A stretch of DNA of 64,000 nt from Sipunculus nudus (taxonomy: Eukaryota; Annelida; Sipuncula; Golfingiida; Sipunculidae). The notes beneath the pieces were generated by a model. That model had not been told where the DNA came from and did no database searches. It was given only the letters and a program-made list of their open reading frames with translations. The stretch covers positions 60,456,019-60,520,018 of the forward strand of contig CM049306.1 in NCBI GenBank assembly GCA_026874595.1. Reading direction: 5' to 3'. Positions 48,480 to 60,309 of the stretch are shown here, one piece after another. Every line of letters begins with the position of its first letter. The stretch's first letter is position 1. Position numbers and translations under genes: made by a program.

Positions 48480-49990
48480 TCTGTTTATGTGTTTGTCACG
48501 ACTCTTCTAGTCACAATCGTTTTCAAACTTGCACAGTTGATTGACAATCAAAAGTCAGTCCTGGAAGCCTATTGTTTTTGGTAAATATAGGTCAATGATC
48601 AAGAACATCGAAAAAGTAAAAAAAAAAATGTTTTTCATAATTATGTCAATATTGGTCCTATCTTCACAAAATTTGGCTCATTTTCTTCCTTTTCATCATA
48701 ACTTTATATAGTCAACTGGTCTCAACTTTGTGTTAATTTGTCATTATGTCTGTCTGTTGCCGTCTATTTCGTATGCTTGCTGGTTCTTACTTCTTACATA
48801 TAACATTCTACGGGCCACAGTTTTGAAGGAATCCTTTTGAAACTGATACATCTTACGTCTTACACTAATATCTCGAAATTGATTTTTCATTATCGGAAAA
48901 TAGTTGCTAGGGGGCGCTGCACTCGAAACACAAACATATTTTTGCCCATGTCTCCAAAACTATACATCTTACCTACATAAGCTTTAGCTCTTTTTATTTT
49001 TTTATACCTTCCTCATATGATTATTTAGTCATCTGTTATCTCAGATATTATATTGTCAGTATATCTGTCTGTTTGTCAGTTTTCCTCAATTTGGCCTGCT
49101 TGTTGATTCTTGCATCTTACATTTTCATTCTATAGGCCGAAGTTTTGCAGGAATCCTTTTGAAACTGCTACATCTTATGTCTTACACTAATATCTCGGAG
49201 GTGATTTATATTTCGGAAAATAGCTCCTAGGGGGCGCTTTATCCGTAACACTACAACATACCATTTGTGGCCATATCTCCAAAACTATAAACCTTATCTA
49301 CATAAACTATAGCTCATTTTGTTCCTCTGTAGCCTCTCTATTAGATTATTTGGTCATCTGTTATCTCAGATGTGTCACTTTTTCAGTATGTGTGTCTGTT
49401 TGTCAGTTGTCCTCAATTTTGCCTTCTTGCTATTACTTGCGCATGACATAAAGCATTCTACACGGTTTAGCAGGAATAACTTTGTATCTTATACATATCT
49501 TATATCGGAACGTTTATCATTCAAATATGTGTATTATTTAAATAGGTCAAAGTTCAAGGCCAAGGTCATCAAAACATATCAAAATCTTATTTTCTTCATA
49601 ACTTTGTCAATATTGGTCCTATTTTCACAAACTTTTGCTTATTTTCTTCATGACATGGTCCAGACATCTTGCCTCCATTTTGTGTCACTTTGTCAGTATG
49701 TCTGTCTCTTTGTCATTTGTCCTCAATTCCTTCTGCTTGCTGAATCTTGCGTATGACATATAGCATTCTTCAGACCATAGTTTTGCAGGAATCACTTTGT
49801 CACTTATCGGGACGATTTTTGAAGCTGTATGTGTATTTTTAATAGGTCGAAGTTCTAGGTCAAGGTATTCAAAACACGTCAAAATCTTATTTCCCTCAAA
49901 ACTTTGTCAATATTGGCCCTATCTTCACAAACTATGGCCAAATTTCTTCCTCTTCGTCATTGCTAATTTATTTGAATGTTTCCACATCAT
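48480..49990 (+). repeat. Degenerate ~320-bp tandem repeat, four to five copies
   Basis: TCTGTCTGTTTGTCA is found near 48742, 49066, 49392 and 49700, each followed by GCTTGCTGATTCTTGC-like and AGTTTTGCAGGAATCCTTTT-like words. Two copies have TAGGGGGCGCT (48908-48918, 49228-49238). Open frames through it are short and unconvincing. Confidence 0.75.
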
Positions 49991-52900
49991 TAATTCCGGC
50001 AAGCGCTCGACCTCTGGTCGTCTAGTTTTATTATTTACTAAGGATACCAAACAAGTTATTAAACAAAGAACTACATGTACTGTGAAAAGTAAGTTTGCTT
50101 TAAGGTTTAAGTTTATGGAAAGAGCTGTGTTTATTACACCATACAATGTCTCAGCTTCAGCTGTGAAGTAAAAGCAATCACTAAACAAAGACTAAACGCA
50201 TGCGGACTACGCACTTCAGGTGGTTTTCCTGCACACTGCGCAGAATCGGACTCACAAAAGTACGACTCTGCTGTTCAGGGTTTGTGGGCGCCAAAATCTG
50301 CTACCAACAATGTACCGCAGCGTCTAGATGTACAAAAACGGCATAGGTATAAATGTATAGTGAAGAGGGTAATGTATAGTCCATTCATGTTGGACAAGAA
50401 TTTAATAACGGCAAATTACATAAACATGGGTGTTTTTGTGGTAAGGACTTCACTTAATCAGTAATATTTTGTAAGCATACGCACGTGAAATGTAAACCGA
50501 AGGTATTTCCTCGATTGTAACAAATTTTGATATTAAAGTTTGACAGTTGAGACAAGTGGTCCCGGCCTTCCCACCCTGAGAGGTTCGTTTCGAGTCGAAA
50601 CCTCTGGCGGAAGGGTCACCCATGCAGTACGCAATCGAAATTGTGTAATGACTAGATCCCCCAAAAGCCCTTAGGATGTACATCCCTAATGTAATTTTCA
50701 TTTATAAACATCCGCAGGTGTAGAAGAGCAGGGAGGTTGTATAGGTTCGTTTTAGCATTTTCTGGGCTGGGGGTATGCGCTCTCTCGAAGGTCGTCCCTT
50801 TTCTACTGTTTTAAATTATTAAAAAAAAAATATTCCAACGGGTCCATAAGGAGCTCTCTCTCTCTCCCTCTCTTTCAATTTCACACACGCATGCGCTGAC
50901 TTATGGAGAAACACAGTATATTTGTATAAACAATTTAATATATGCTCTGATACAGTGTATCCAATACAAACATATGTATATACCCGCCTTAGCTGCTTAC
51001 AAAATGGTGCATCTACTACTACGTGTGTCCCGTGAGCACTGTACAAAAATACGAGTCAAGAATGCCCAACTCGGAATGAATGACATAAAATCAAGGGAAA
51101 TAAAACATATCAAAACACAATTACAACATAAATGCCATGAATTAACGCTACAGAATCCTGGAGCGGTTACAGGCCGTAATGTTTCTAAAACTTCCAGAAT
51201 CTGTCCAACAGACTCAAAATTGTAATTATGCACAATTGAAACATTTGCATCTCATTAAGTGACTCAATACTAATTATAATATTCATTAAGGGGTTCAGAA
51301 GATGCAGTCTGTCTCCCTTCATATCCTCCACCCCGAACTTTTAATTTTCTCATCTTCACCAAGCAGGTAAGTCGGTCTGGCGTTGTAATAAATACTATTC
51401 AACACTCTCACCAGGTGGCGCTTTAGTAGGACCTGTGTGTCTCCCCAATTTTCCTTCTTCTGTTCAGAATATTGAATAATTTGTTTTCAATACAATTTGA
51501 TTCAGTGAAAAGCACAGGAATTCAAATTTTGACACAAAAAAAAAACAAACAATGGCCATGCTAGTTTAATTTTATGGTAATGTATGGCCAAACATGTGTA
51601 ATACAATATGCAAGAGGTTTGTGTACCTGTGTGCATGGACTGGAGTTGCTAAAAGCATGAAGGCAGAAGTCAAGTTCAAAAACGTTTACCAGATCTGATG
51701 TATGTTATTAAGATAAAAATAAAACTACATGTACTGCCACAAAGTCACTTGTTTTTCATTTGGTTCAGTCCTCCTTTATCTTTTCTAAAATGCTTGTCCA
51801 TTATCAAAAGAGATTTGAGGACTTTATTTTACTTTATTTTTATCATTTGGAATTCTTGTTGAAATAGGTAGGATCTGTGAACAAATGAAGTTCGTTAAAA
51901 TAGAACTGTTATTTATATTTTAATCTGATTGTGAACATCTGATGACTATAAAATATGATGATGTCATATAAATCAGTGAGATTACTATATGCAAAATATA
52001 TATAAGACTACAGGCAATCTTTAAAGTGGTTATTTCACATTTTCTTCCCTTTAAGGCCCATTGCCGTGTGTCTGCAGAACTCTCTACTCATGAAGTTAAA
52101 TAAGTTATTAGAGAACTTATCTATCCAGACTTCACGACAAAAGAGTGGATGTTGCAAATCATATCATTTGAAGTCCTACCATTATTTTTATTTTAAGTTT
52201 GTACCCATGGCAAATCCCACTCATGTTATGTTAAAAATAAGGATAACATTTTGGATATTTTGGTTTTCAAAATTAAGGTGTTTTTTTTTTGGGGGGGGGG
52301 GGGGGGGGGTTGTTGCTTAAGGTGACATATCTGACTGAACACTGTTTTATGATCAATATTCAAAATGGTAGGACTAGGATTCAACTAACAGGAACCTATC
52401 TCTGAATAAAATGGTCCATTTATGTTAAACCGTGGTCTGACTAGGTCTTTCTCTGCTAATTCCCAATTAAATTTTTTTTACAAAAAAAATTAAACAAAAT
52501 GCAAACAGAATGGCTGGAGCCCGTCATCACACAGTGTCAGTCCCTTTCTGCAGGATCAGTGAATCCTTGTCAAGGACCAGCAAGGATTGCCATCTGGCTT
52601 ATAATAAAAACACACAGCCAGGGAGTATGACCAGCCGTCCAGCCATCATCCCCTGGGGCTGAGAAGATAAAGAAACATTTCTATTCATGCTACAACAATT
52701 TCCTAATCCAACTTTTGTCATATACTGGAAAACAAAATCTACCTATATAGAACTATACATAACCATGGCAACATCTAAAAACAAATAAATCCTAGTCTGA
52801 TACAAACAAATTTCAAAGATGGCAGCAATACACTTGTAAAGATGGCCCTTATAACAATTCTAGAGCCAATGCTCTTTTGGCTCCAGCGCCTTTAGAAGTA

Positions 52901-53200
52901 AATCAATGGTAGGGTAAAAGAAACACACTTAAGATACTGGTACCTGTGGTTTTTTTAGATACATTATGGGTTCCATGATAGGTTTGGTTACAGTTGTTTA
53001 GGGTTTCTTATATCTATGACACCAATAAACTGGGGAATAATTGATATAACAGATACTGTTTTACCTTATGTGTATAATTATTCATTCATGTGTCATTCAT
53101 ACTGTCTTGAATAAATACAGGTTTCATGATAAGAAGATCATATAAATATATATAAATTTATATATATAATAAGTGACCTTTGAATACAACTTCATGAAAC

Positions 53201-53274
<74 letters not shown>

Positions 53275-55513
53275 AGAGAGAGCAAGAGAGATTTACCATA
53301 GGACTAACTGACTGTTAATACTGTTATCTTGACTGAATGATGGCAGGAAATTCATTGTGACATTTTCAAACAACAAAATCTGACACTTAAAAACCATGTG
53401 TGCACATGTATGTGCATGTATGCATAAAAAATTGTTTATAAAAGTGAAACGCCTGAAAACTGCAACAAACGTGATCATTCAGTGGGATTCCAGACAAAAT
53501 TGTGGTAGTTGAACATCCTTAAGTTGCAGAGGAAAACATACTTAATTCTCGAGCTCACTGTAGAACAGCAATCAAGTCATGCATATATGAATACATGCAC
53601 ACTCAGGATTTGAAATGAATTTTTATGTATATATGTATGTATGTATATGCACACATGACTTATAAGCTTTTAAGGAAAAGATCATGCGATGCAGGGTATG
53701 CAATTTATACAGAAATCAAAGAGGATGATTGAATTCAAAGAATGATTCTGTTATTAAGTAAAGAGTCACAATATTAAAGTCAATTAACATTAACATCATG
53801 TATCATACTGTTTACATTATGATTATACTTGCAAAAAATGTTTTCAATGTTTTGGAGATGAGAATATTTGCAACAGTTTTTTTAAGACAATGGTTGATGC
53901 AATGTCACATGACCAATTATTCTTGTTTCTTCCTGGTGACTGTGGAGTAATTCTCAACTAACAGGCTAAGTTATCTTTATGTTCTCCAACATAATAGCAA
54001 AAATAATCCACACTTCCAATCAGTCCTAAGAAAAAGGGTGTATTGTATCTGAATTTGCTGTTTTTGTTTCATTCTGAAATCACTTGTATGTGAAGCACTG
54101 ACAGCATCCAACATAATTCCACTTCAAGCCTCCCTGCTGACCTTGTGTATTATCATTAGTCCAGAAAGGTTTCACCCTCTGACACAGAGTCTCAGGCATT
54201 ATTCCAAGGCACAGAGTGGTGGGAAAAGGACAGCCGTGCCAGTAACAAGAAAGAAGATTAAACTTGTATTTGCTATACTCTGTTTCATCAACCTGTGTCC
54301 ACCTGTTTTTTTTTTAAGTTTATATTTTTCAAGAATATCCTAGAAAGCAGCATACGGGAGTAAAGGCTTAATATGGGAATCAATATGTATACAATATACC
54401 TCCAGTTTATGTTTTGCAAGTTTTAGGACTCTTTAAAATGATCTCACAGACCTGAACTGTCCTTGCACGAGTAGCCATCTTTGTTTTAGCTGATCATATT
54501 TTTAGAGTGTTTACATGACAACATCCAATCAGCAGATGTCAACTGAAGGTCTTTTTTCAAGAGACCAATGACCTGGACCACAAGAAATAGGTCTGATTTG
54601 TAACAAAATGAAGACTGATTTCTAATATTTTAAAATAATTGTTTCTTTAAAAATGTGTAAGGTAGGTGTTTATTTAACTTCTTGAAAATTAGGCCCTTTA
54701 ATGTTCTATACTACCTTGCAACTTTTTTTCCCTCAAAATGTAACTAATAAAAATTTTCATGGCAAAATCAGGTGAACATGAGGGGATGGAACAGACTACA
54801 GCCCAGTGCTCTTATAATATGATAAGCTTAATGATGTAATGGTTTCATCAAGTGGGGGCTTCAAATTACTTTTCCACACCTCTCTTAGGTCACCTAAAGT
54901 TTTCTCGTGTAAAATTATGAAATATGTATTGTGTACATAAGATGCATGTAGGCTTTGTTATATGTCAGATTAACTTTTATCTGTTACATCTCAGAGTATA
55001 CCTGTGATGTTAACTACAAATACTTTTCTTGGTATACATTATGCTGAAGTGACTAGAGTGAGGTGAGGTTGTGTTAAGCAGGAAGTAAAGGATCAGTTAA
55101 CCATTCACCAGTTATCTGCCAACTACTTCATTGTCAGGTATCTCCAGTCATCAGCTAATGTCAGCATAGCTGTCTGCTGCGTAATCAAAGACTTGTAATT
55201 TGCACCTTGAACCGCATGTTTTCTTATGCTTCCCCATCAATGATAACCCTCTGTTGATAATACTGCCACTACAATTACATTAATAATTACAATTATAGAC
55301 CAGAAGGCAAGTGACCCCCCTCCCAACATGGTTCACAGTCTATCCTGATTTGCAGCAATGCTGCCGTTTGCTGCCTGGTTGATGCAGCTATATTGTCTGC
55401 TGACAGTGTTGCTCTCCAGATATATTTGGTTGACACAGCTTCCATGTCCATTAATGGATCTGCTTAGCAGTCACTTTCTCAGTATTCACAATCCCATTGC
55501 CACAAAGATAACA
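49991..55513. other. Gene-free stretch downstream of the ARID5-like gene
   Basis: No gene supported. Contains an A10/GA-rich stretch (50820-50870), a G20 run (52290-52309), a (TA)n-(GA)n composite (53205-53283) and otherwise ordinary AT-rich DNA. The far end of the ARID5 3'UTR may reach into it. Confidence 0.5.
53205..53283. repeat. (TA)n-(GA)n compound microsatellite
   Basis: TA to about 53238, then GA with ATGA and GCAA interruptions. Confidence 0.95.
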
Positions 55514-55695
55514 CTGATTGGCTGCCTGACCATGTCATAATAACCCTGATTGGCTGCCTGACCATGTCATAATAACACTGACTGGCTGCCTGACCATGTC
55601 ATAATAACACTGATTGGCTGCCTGACCATGTCATAATAACACTGATTGGCTGCCTGACCATGCCATAATAACACTGACTTGCTGCCTGACCTATC
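55514..55695 (-). repeat. 32-bp tandem repeat, six copies, with CCAAT boxes
   Basis: Units start at 55514, 55546, 55578, 55610, 55642 and 55674. On the minus strand each reads CAGCCAATCAG plus TGTTATTATGACATGGTCAGG. Four of six units keep CCAATCAG intact. It lies 480-660 bp past the ARID5 stop, in the 3'UTR or just downstream. Confidence 0.93.
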
Positions 55696-56173
55696 AATGA
55701 CAAAGCCATATTATCCATTAGGCTGTTAACTTCCTGACATTACTTGTCACAGCTGCAGGGTTTGCCAAGCAGCTTATACTATACACAGCTGCCCAAAATC
55801 TGGTGTGGCACAGCTCCCGGACCTATGAATGACAGAAAAATTATTGGTTTTAGTATAGACTGGGTCCTGTAGCTTGACATGACTGGATTTCAACAGAAAC
55901 AAGTGCACTAGATAACAGAGGAGTCTGACTGTTCTTTCAGTGAAGCTGTTACAGCAGCACCCACTGATGATGAAGAGATATAAAGCTGCCTTCCCTGAAC
56001 ACAAATACAAGGGGGTTCCATGCCCTGCCGGAACCCAGAACAAAATATCTGGCAGAAATACCCCTAGATTATGTATCTCCTGCCGACGCAAGGTCCAGCT
56101 GATCATATCAATGACTTATGAATTGCCATCTCCACCTATTGCCTTATTCCTTGTGATTAAGGTGCTCACTTGC

Positions 56174-56485
56174 TCAGCTTGTGTGGGGTTTACCGCTTGG
56201 ACTACTGTACATTGTAGGAAAGAGAACACCTCGTGGCATTGGGTACTGCATGCTCCGACTACAGTTTCCTCTTAATACATCGCTGTAAGTCACCATGACT
56301 GGGCTCTCTGTGGCTTTCTGAACTTGGGCCTGCAGCCTGCCAGCGTATGCTGGGGACGTCTGTCTGAATGGAGGTAGGTTCTGCGGAGAGAATGAACTGT
56401 TCTGGAAGCATGAGCGAGGAAAAGCTGGATGGACAATGTGTGTTGGGTCTGTTAGAAGCCCAGGACTGCCACCAGATGGTGTTGC
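56174..56485 (-). CDS. ARID5: ARID5-like protein, last exon (C-terminus)
   Basis: 103 codons plus TGA (56176-56174). It begins ATPSGGSPGLLTDP after a TTTTTATAG acceptor (AG at 56487-56486), contains HPAFPRSCFQNSSFSP and ends SMQYPMPRGVLFPTMYSSPS-GKPHTS. The QYP...RGVLFPT...SP pattern resembles the extreme C-terminus of vertebrate ARID5B (QYLKN...RGIFTSPT). Phase 0 joins exactly to the AGA|GTGAGT donor of the preceding exon. If that donor were not used, the protein would end three codons later at VSL, so this exon could be alternative, but the open frame through 312 nt and the family match argue that it is real. Confidence 0.85.
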   Translation of the reverse strand, partial: ATPSGGSPGLLTDPTHIVHPAFPRSCFQNSSFSPQNLPPFRQTSPAYAGRLQAQVQKATESPVMVTYSDVLRGNCSRSMQYPMPRGVLFPTMYSSPSGKPHTS

Positions 56486-56871
56486 CTATAAAAATGACAA
56501 AGAAATGACATCAGTTCAAAATAAAAATGAAAATATCTTTGCATTTCACAGTACGACTTTAAAACCATATCTTTAAAAAAATTTGAATAATTTCTATTCT
56601 TATACAAACTGTCCACCAATGTTTGATGGCAAAAAATAATTGATTATTTTCATAAAATCAAGATAAACCTGTTACATTTATCAGCTGACATCAGTCTATA
56701 TAACATCTTCATAATGGACACACCGATCTTGTGTTTTTTTCAAAAACATCTGAAATATTCCTTCATAAAGTCACAGTATTAATGACTGCTTAGTACTACA
56801 AAATTAACATGCTAGATATTTTCAAATAAGTGATTCTTATAACAATTAACATAGGCAGTCTATAGACTCAC
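56486..56871 (-). other. Intron between the last two ARID5 exons
   Basis: 386 bp, AT-rich, with a normal donor (AGA|GTGAGT) and acceptor. Nothing else seen. Confidence 0.8.
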
Positions 56872-58077
56872 TCTTGCTGGTTGGTCTGCCCTTGGTTGCT
56901 GCGATACTCTGGTTGCTGTTGGCTGTAGCCGCCCTGGACGAGTATGACTGGAGGTTGGTGGACGAACACCAGGGGATATGCTTGGAGAGTGTGCGACAGG
57001 AGAGCAGTCTGGAGGTTTCTGATGGGCTGGTCGAGGCGACGTCAAGGGGACGACAGGATGCTGCCGAACACCTGATAATGGGCTTTGTATCTTAGAGTGC
57101 GCTGGCGGGGGTGGGGTGTCCCTACAGGCTGACGGGGGTGTCAGCGAAGCTGCTCCTAACCTCCCGGGATGATGGGGCAGTATTTTCTGATGCGCTGCTG
57201 GAGGGAACCGCACCCCACCAGAGTGATGCGCTGGACTAGCTCTGGATGATTTGACCAGGTTGATTGGCTGCTCCTGGTCTGAGGCCTCACGACCACTGCT
57301 GCCACTACTATGCTCCGCATGCTGTTTGTTCATACTCAAGTCCTGGGGCGCTCCGTCTGACTCCTGCTTTGGGTACATGAACATGCCCTCCACGCGGTGG
57401 GAGTTCACTGAAGCTGGCTTGGGTTCCTGAGACTTACCGTCATGTATCACTGGACCTATGCGGGGTCTTTTGGCTGCATCGTGATACATTGTAAAAGCTG
57501 ATGAGTGATGTGAACGAGGCATGATGGGGGATTTCTTGTGAGCCTCAGGGGGAGTTGTATAATACTGAGACACGCTTGCAACATTCTCTGGATATGGGTA
57601 CGACCTTTTGTGACCTTGAGGATATGGCACTGCTACATGTTTTGTGCCTGAATGTGCCGGACTAGGCTGACATGGTAGCCCTCTGTGGGCTAAATGGATA
57701 ACTGATGGACGATTGTTCATAATCTCAGCACTAGTTCTTGCATAGTGAGCATGGCTTGTGACAGATGGCGCTGTGACAGGTTGAGCGTTGGTCATTTTGG
57801 TTTGTCCTGTCACATGTCCCCCTGGGTGCGCCGGTCTGGCTGGCAGGACTTTACGACTCATTATGGGTGACATTATGCTTGGTCCCTTCTTGCGTAATAG
57901 AGCACCATTTGTTTCTGGCTGGTGCCTCACAGAGTTTTTGGCAGTGAGCACATGAGGCTGCAGAGAGGCATGGCCCATGGGTCCTTGCAATATTATTCGG
58001 TTTGGCATTCCTTCTGTAGGCAAACCTGGGGCAGGGGGCGCCACATGATCAGAACTTGTTATGCAGGGGTTCTCAAT
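56872..58077 (-). CDS. ARID5: ARID5-like protein, large penultimate exon
   Basis: 402 codons of Pro/Ser/His-rich, mostly disordered sequence. Family landmarks: SIMSPIMSRKVLPA (compare IMSPLAKKKLL in ARID5B), RPSVIHLAHRG (compare RPSVIQHVQ), KRSYPYPENV, GMFMYPKQESDGAPQDLSMN and QPINLVKSS. PQDLS is a PxDLS-type CtBP motif and ARID5B has PTDLS at a comparable place. The C-terminal third is rich in PPPPAH, SPSISPGVRPP and similar low-complexity tracts. Acceptor TTTGACCAG (AG at 58079-58078), donor CAAGA|GTGAGT (GT at 56871-56870), both phase 0. No stop or frameshift. Confidence 0.93.
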
Positions 58078-58794
58078 CTGGTCAAAGAAAATGATATTTA
58101 TTTTTTTTATATCTATCATTGAAAACATTCAAGTTTGCTATAAAATCATATGCAGATACATCACCATAGAATAAACCTTATATAATTACAGAAATAAGTT
58201 CTTGATTGTCCTTGTCATGTTGTTTATAAAAATTGTAGTCGCGCTCTAAATTTATGAAATGTCAACCAGTAGGTTGAAGTGGCAACAGTGGTTTTTTTTG
58301 GAAATAAAAGCAATGTTGGAACAGAATATTTACAGGTACAAAACAGAGGCAAAAAGAGAGAGCAACCAATCAATTACCTCTTTAGATAAAAATTAACTGA
58401 TATCTCAACTGGAATGGGGCCACACTACCCAGGTTTGAGACAGGCAGGTATCACTTGGTAATAATCTAATTATGTAATATGTGGGTACTTAAAGCATATA
58501 GCTTCAAAATAAGAGGAAGATTTGGCTTCAGCCAGTTCCATACAAGGTTTTATTTACTCAAGTATATATATCCACACAAGTATATATATCCACACAAGTA
58601 TATATATCCACACAAGTTTTAATCTCTCTTTCTCTTCCAGGCTATCCAATTTAAAAACTATGCATATATACCTTTGAAAGTTTTCAGTCTTTGAGAATCA
58701 GACAATGCAATAAACATGTGTTAAAAAAGAAGCAGATATGAATTTCTTTAGCTCAAACTTGTCTGAATGCTTAACACCATGTACAGGTACATAC
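58078..58794 (-). other. ARID5 intron
   Basis: Contains three copies of an 18-bp unit (AGTATATATATCCACACA) at 58559-58615. Otherwise plain. Confidence 0.8.
58559..58615 (+). repeat. 18-bp tandem repeat, three copies
   Basis: AAGTATATATATCCACAC repeated perfectly three times within an ARID5 intron. Confidence 0.95.
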
Positions 58795-58863
58795 CTTGAT
58801 GGGCTCCCTGCCCTGAGGTTTGCTGCCTGACTGTTGTGGGGATATAATAAGACCATCCTTACT
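58795..58863 (-). CDS. ARID5: ARID5-like protein, 69-nt exon
   Basis: SKDGLIISPQQSGSKPQGREPIK, 23 codons, phase 0 on both sides. Acceptor TATATTTTCAG (AG at 58865-58864), donor ATCAAG|GTATGT (GT at 58794-58793). Being symmetric in phase, it could be skipped without changing the frame. No domain; a linker after the ARID. Confidence 0.8.
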
Positions 58864-59476
58864 CTGAAAATATATAACAAACACACAAATAAATAACAGC
58901 ACAAGTCCTGAAAAATGAGCTAGAGACTAATCTAATGTCTATTTGAGCAAGGGACCAATCAATTAGCATGTAAATGAGTAGGTGAAAGGTCAATACAGCC
59001 CAGGAAGACGTAGGATAAGAGCATAAGTGTAAACTTCATTTCCAGATCCCATTTATATCAATAAGATTTTACAAGAACCCATAGATTTATTTTATAGTTC
59101 ATGAAATGTATTAGTTCTACAGTGACAGAGAAATAACTTTTACATCTGCGAGTAGCAGGATCAATGACAGTGTCTTTATTTTTTATTGGGGGGCAGGGGG
59201 GGGGGGGGGACACAATACTTAAATGAAATTGGCCCTAAAACACTGATGGACTTAAATGCTCTATCTAGGACAAAACAAGGACATTTACCCTCAAGGCGAC
59301 ATATCATAACCTCCAAATATAAACCATCACTGCGTAAATTCTACAGACTGGCTACAAGCTTAATATTTCAACAATTATTATAAAATAGATTTCACACAGA
59401 TAATTAGTTTTATGCTATTAAAATGCAAATGGGTAATGTTAAAAAGGTCAGGAGGTCATGTCAAAGGTCAGAGTAC
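58864..59476 (-). other. ARID5 intron
   Basis: Contains a G-rich tract at 59189-59210 (read as poly-G on plus). Otherwise nothing noted. Confidence 0.8.
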
Positions 59477-59630
59477 CTTGACTGGTCCCTGAGCCTCCCC
59501 TGAAGGCTCCTGCTTGAGCAGTGAATCGTTGGTCTTCGCTGTGTCCTTGCTGACCTTTTTCTTTGGTTTCTGTGGCTCTACGGGCATGTCTGCCTCCCCT
59601 CGCATGTTACGCTCGTACGGAAGTAACAAT
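59477..59630 (-). CDS. ARID5: ARID5-like protein, exon with the ARID C-terminal end
   Basis: Completes the ARID: with the split Arg codon it reads R-LLLPYERNMRGE (ARID5B has RLILPYERFIKGEE). It is followed by a lysine-rich stretch EPQKPKKKVSKD, a likely nuclear localisation signal, and LLKQEPSGEAQGPVK, which contains a KxE-type (LKQEP) possible SUMO site. Acceptor TTTTTACCAG (AG at 59632-59631), phase 2 entry; donor GTCAAG|GTACTC (GT at 59476-59475), phase 0. Confidence 0.92.
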
Positions 59631-60211
59631 CTGGTAAAAATATTTCACATATCAGAGTTTATCAAATACACATATCTGTTATATGTTATAAGCCACAGTA
59701 GCTGTGAGCCAGAGTTAACATCTCTGCACAGGGCAGAGCTTCAGGTTAACGAACCAGGGCCTGTTGGACCCAGTTCTTACCTGTGAACCTTCTGCATATG
59801 AAAACACTAAAAAAGGCAAAAGTTATTACAAGTCATTATAAAGTCTACATCCTGTTTTGAATTTATATTCAACTGTAAAACCTAAAGAGATTTTTTTTCA
59901 GAAGTAGTCATTTCCAAATTTTACACCAGGACAGGTTCTTTCATGATAGGTATTAATTTTTTATCTTAAAATAGTAATCTAGACTGAATTTCAAATACTG
60001 AAAATGGAAGAAGATTGAAAAGAGATGGGACGTGAAGGTGTTGTAACCAACAATCTTCTCTGATGCCCATGGCACTGAACACATATTTGTACAAAAACAT
60101 CCGTATGGCCAATGCTGAGAAAAGCTGTGAGCAGTAATATGGAAGAGACATGAAGACTTTGCAATATGGCAATAGTTAACTACTGAGATCAAATTCTCCA
60201 CAGGGCCTCAC
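59631..60211 (-). other. ARID5 intron
   Basis: 581 bp of ordinary AT-rich sequence, nothing noted. Confidence 0.8.
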
Positions 60212-60309
60212 CTTTCATAATGTCTCCGGGTACAGGTGGCTGCACTAGTATTGGCGGGGTTGCCTCCCATTTGATCGTATATATGTTTCCACATCCGTTT
60301 CTGTGTAAT
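60212..60309 (-). CDS. ARID5: ARID5-like protein, ARID core exon (DNA-binding helices)
   Basis: Reads ITQKRMWKHIYDQMGGNPAN then TSAATCTRRHYE plus AG of the Arg codon. This is the signature of the ARID5 subfamily: W-K-x-I-Y-D, GGNP, TSAAT, and RRHYER, the helix-turn-helix region that reads AT-rich DNA. Acceptor CTTCATTACAG (AG at 60311-60310), donor GAAAG|GTGAGG (GT at 60211-60210). The match to vertebrate ARID5B over this exon is strong, with all the hallmark residues kept. Confidence 0.97.

Noticed and set aside
55774-56106. 110-codon minus-strand and 111-codon plus-strand (55940-56275) frames
   Set aside because: They overlap the ARID5 terminal exon and its downstream region in other frames or on the other strand and lack family matches.
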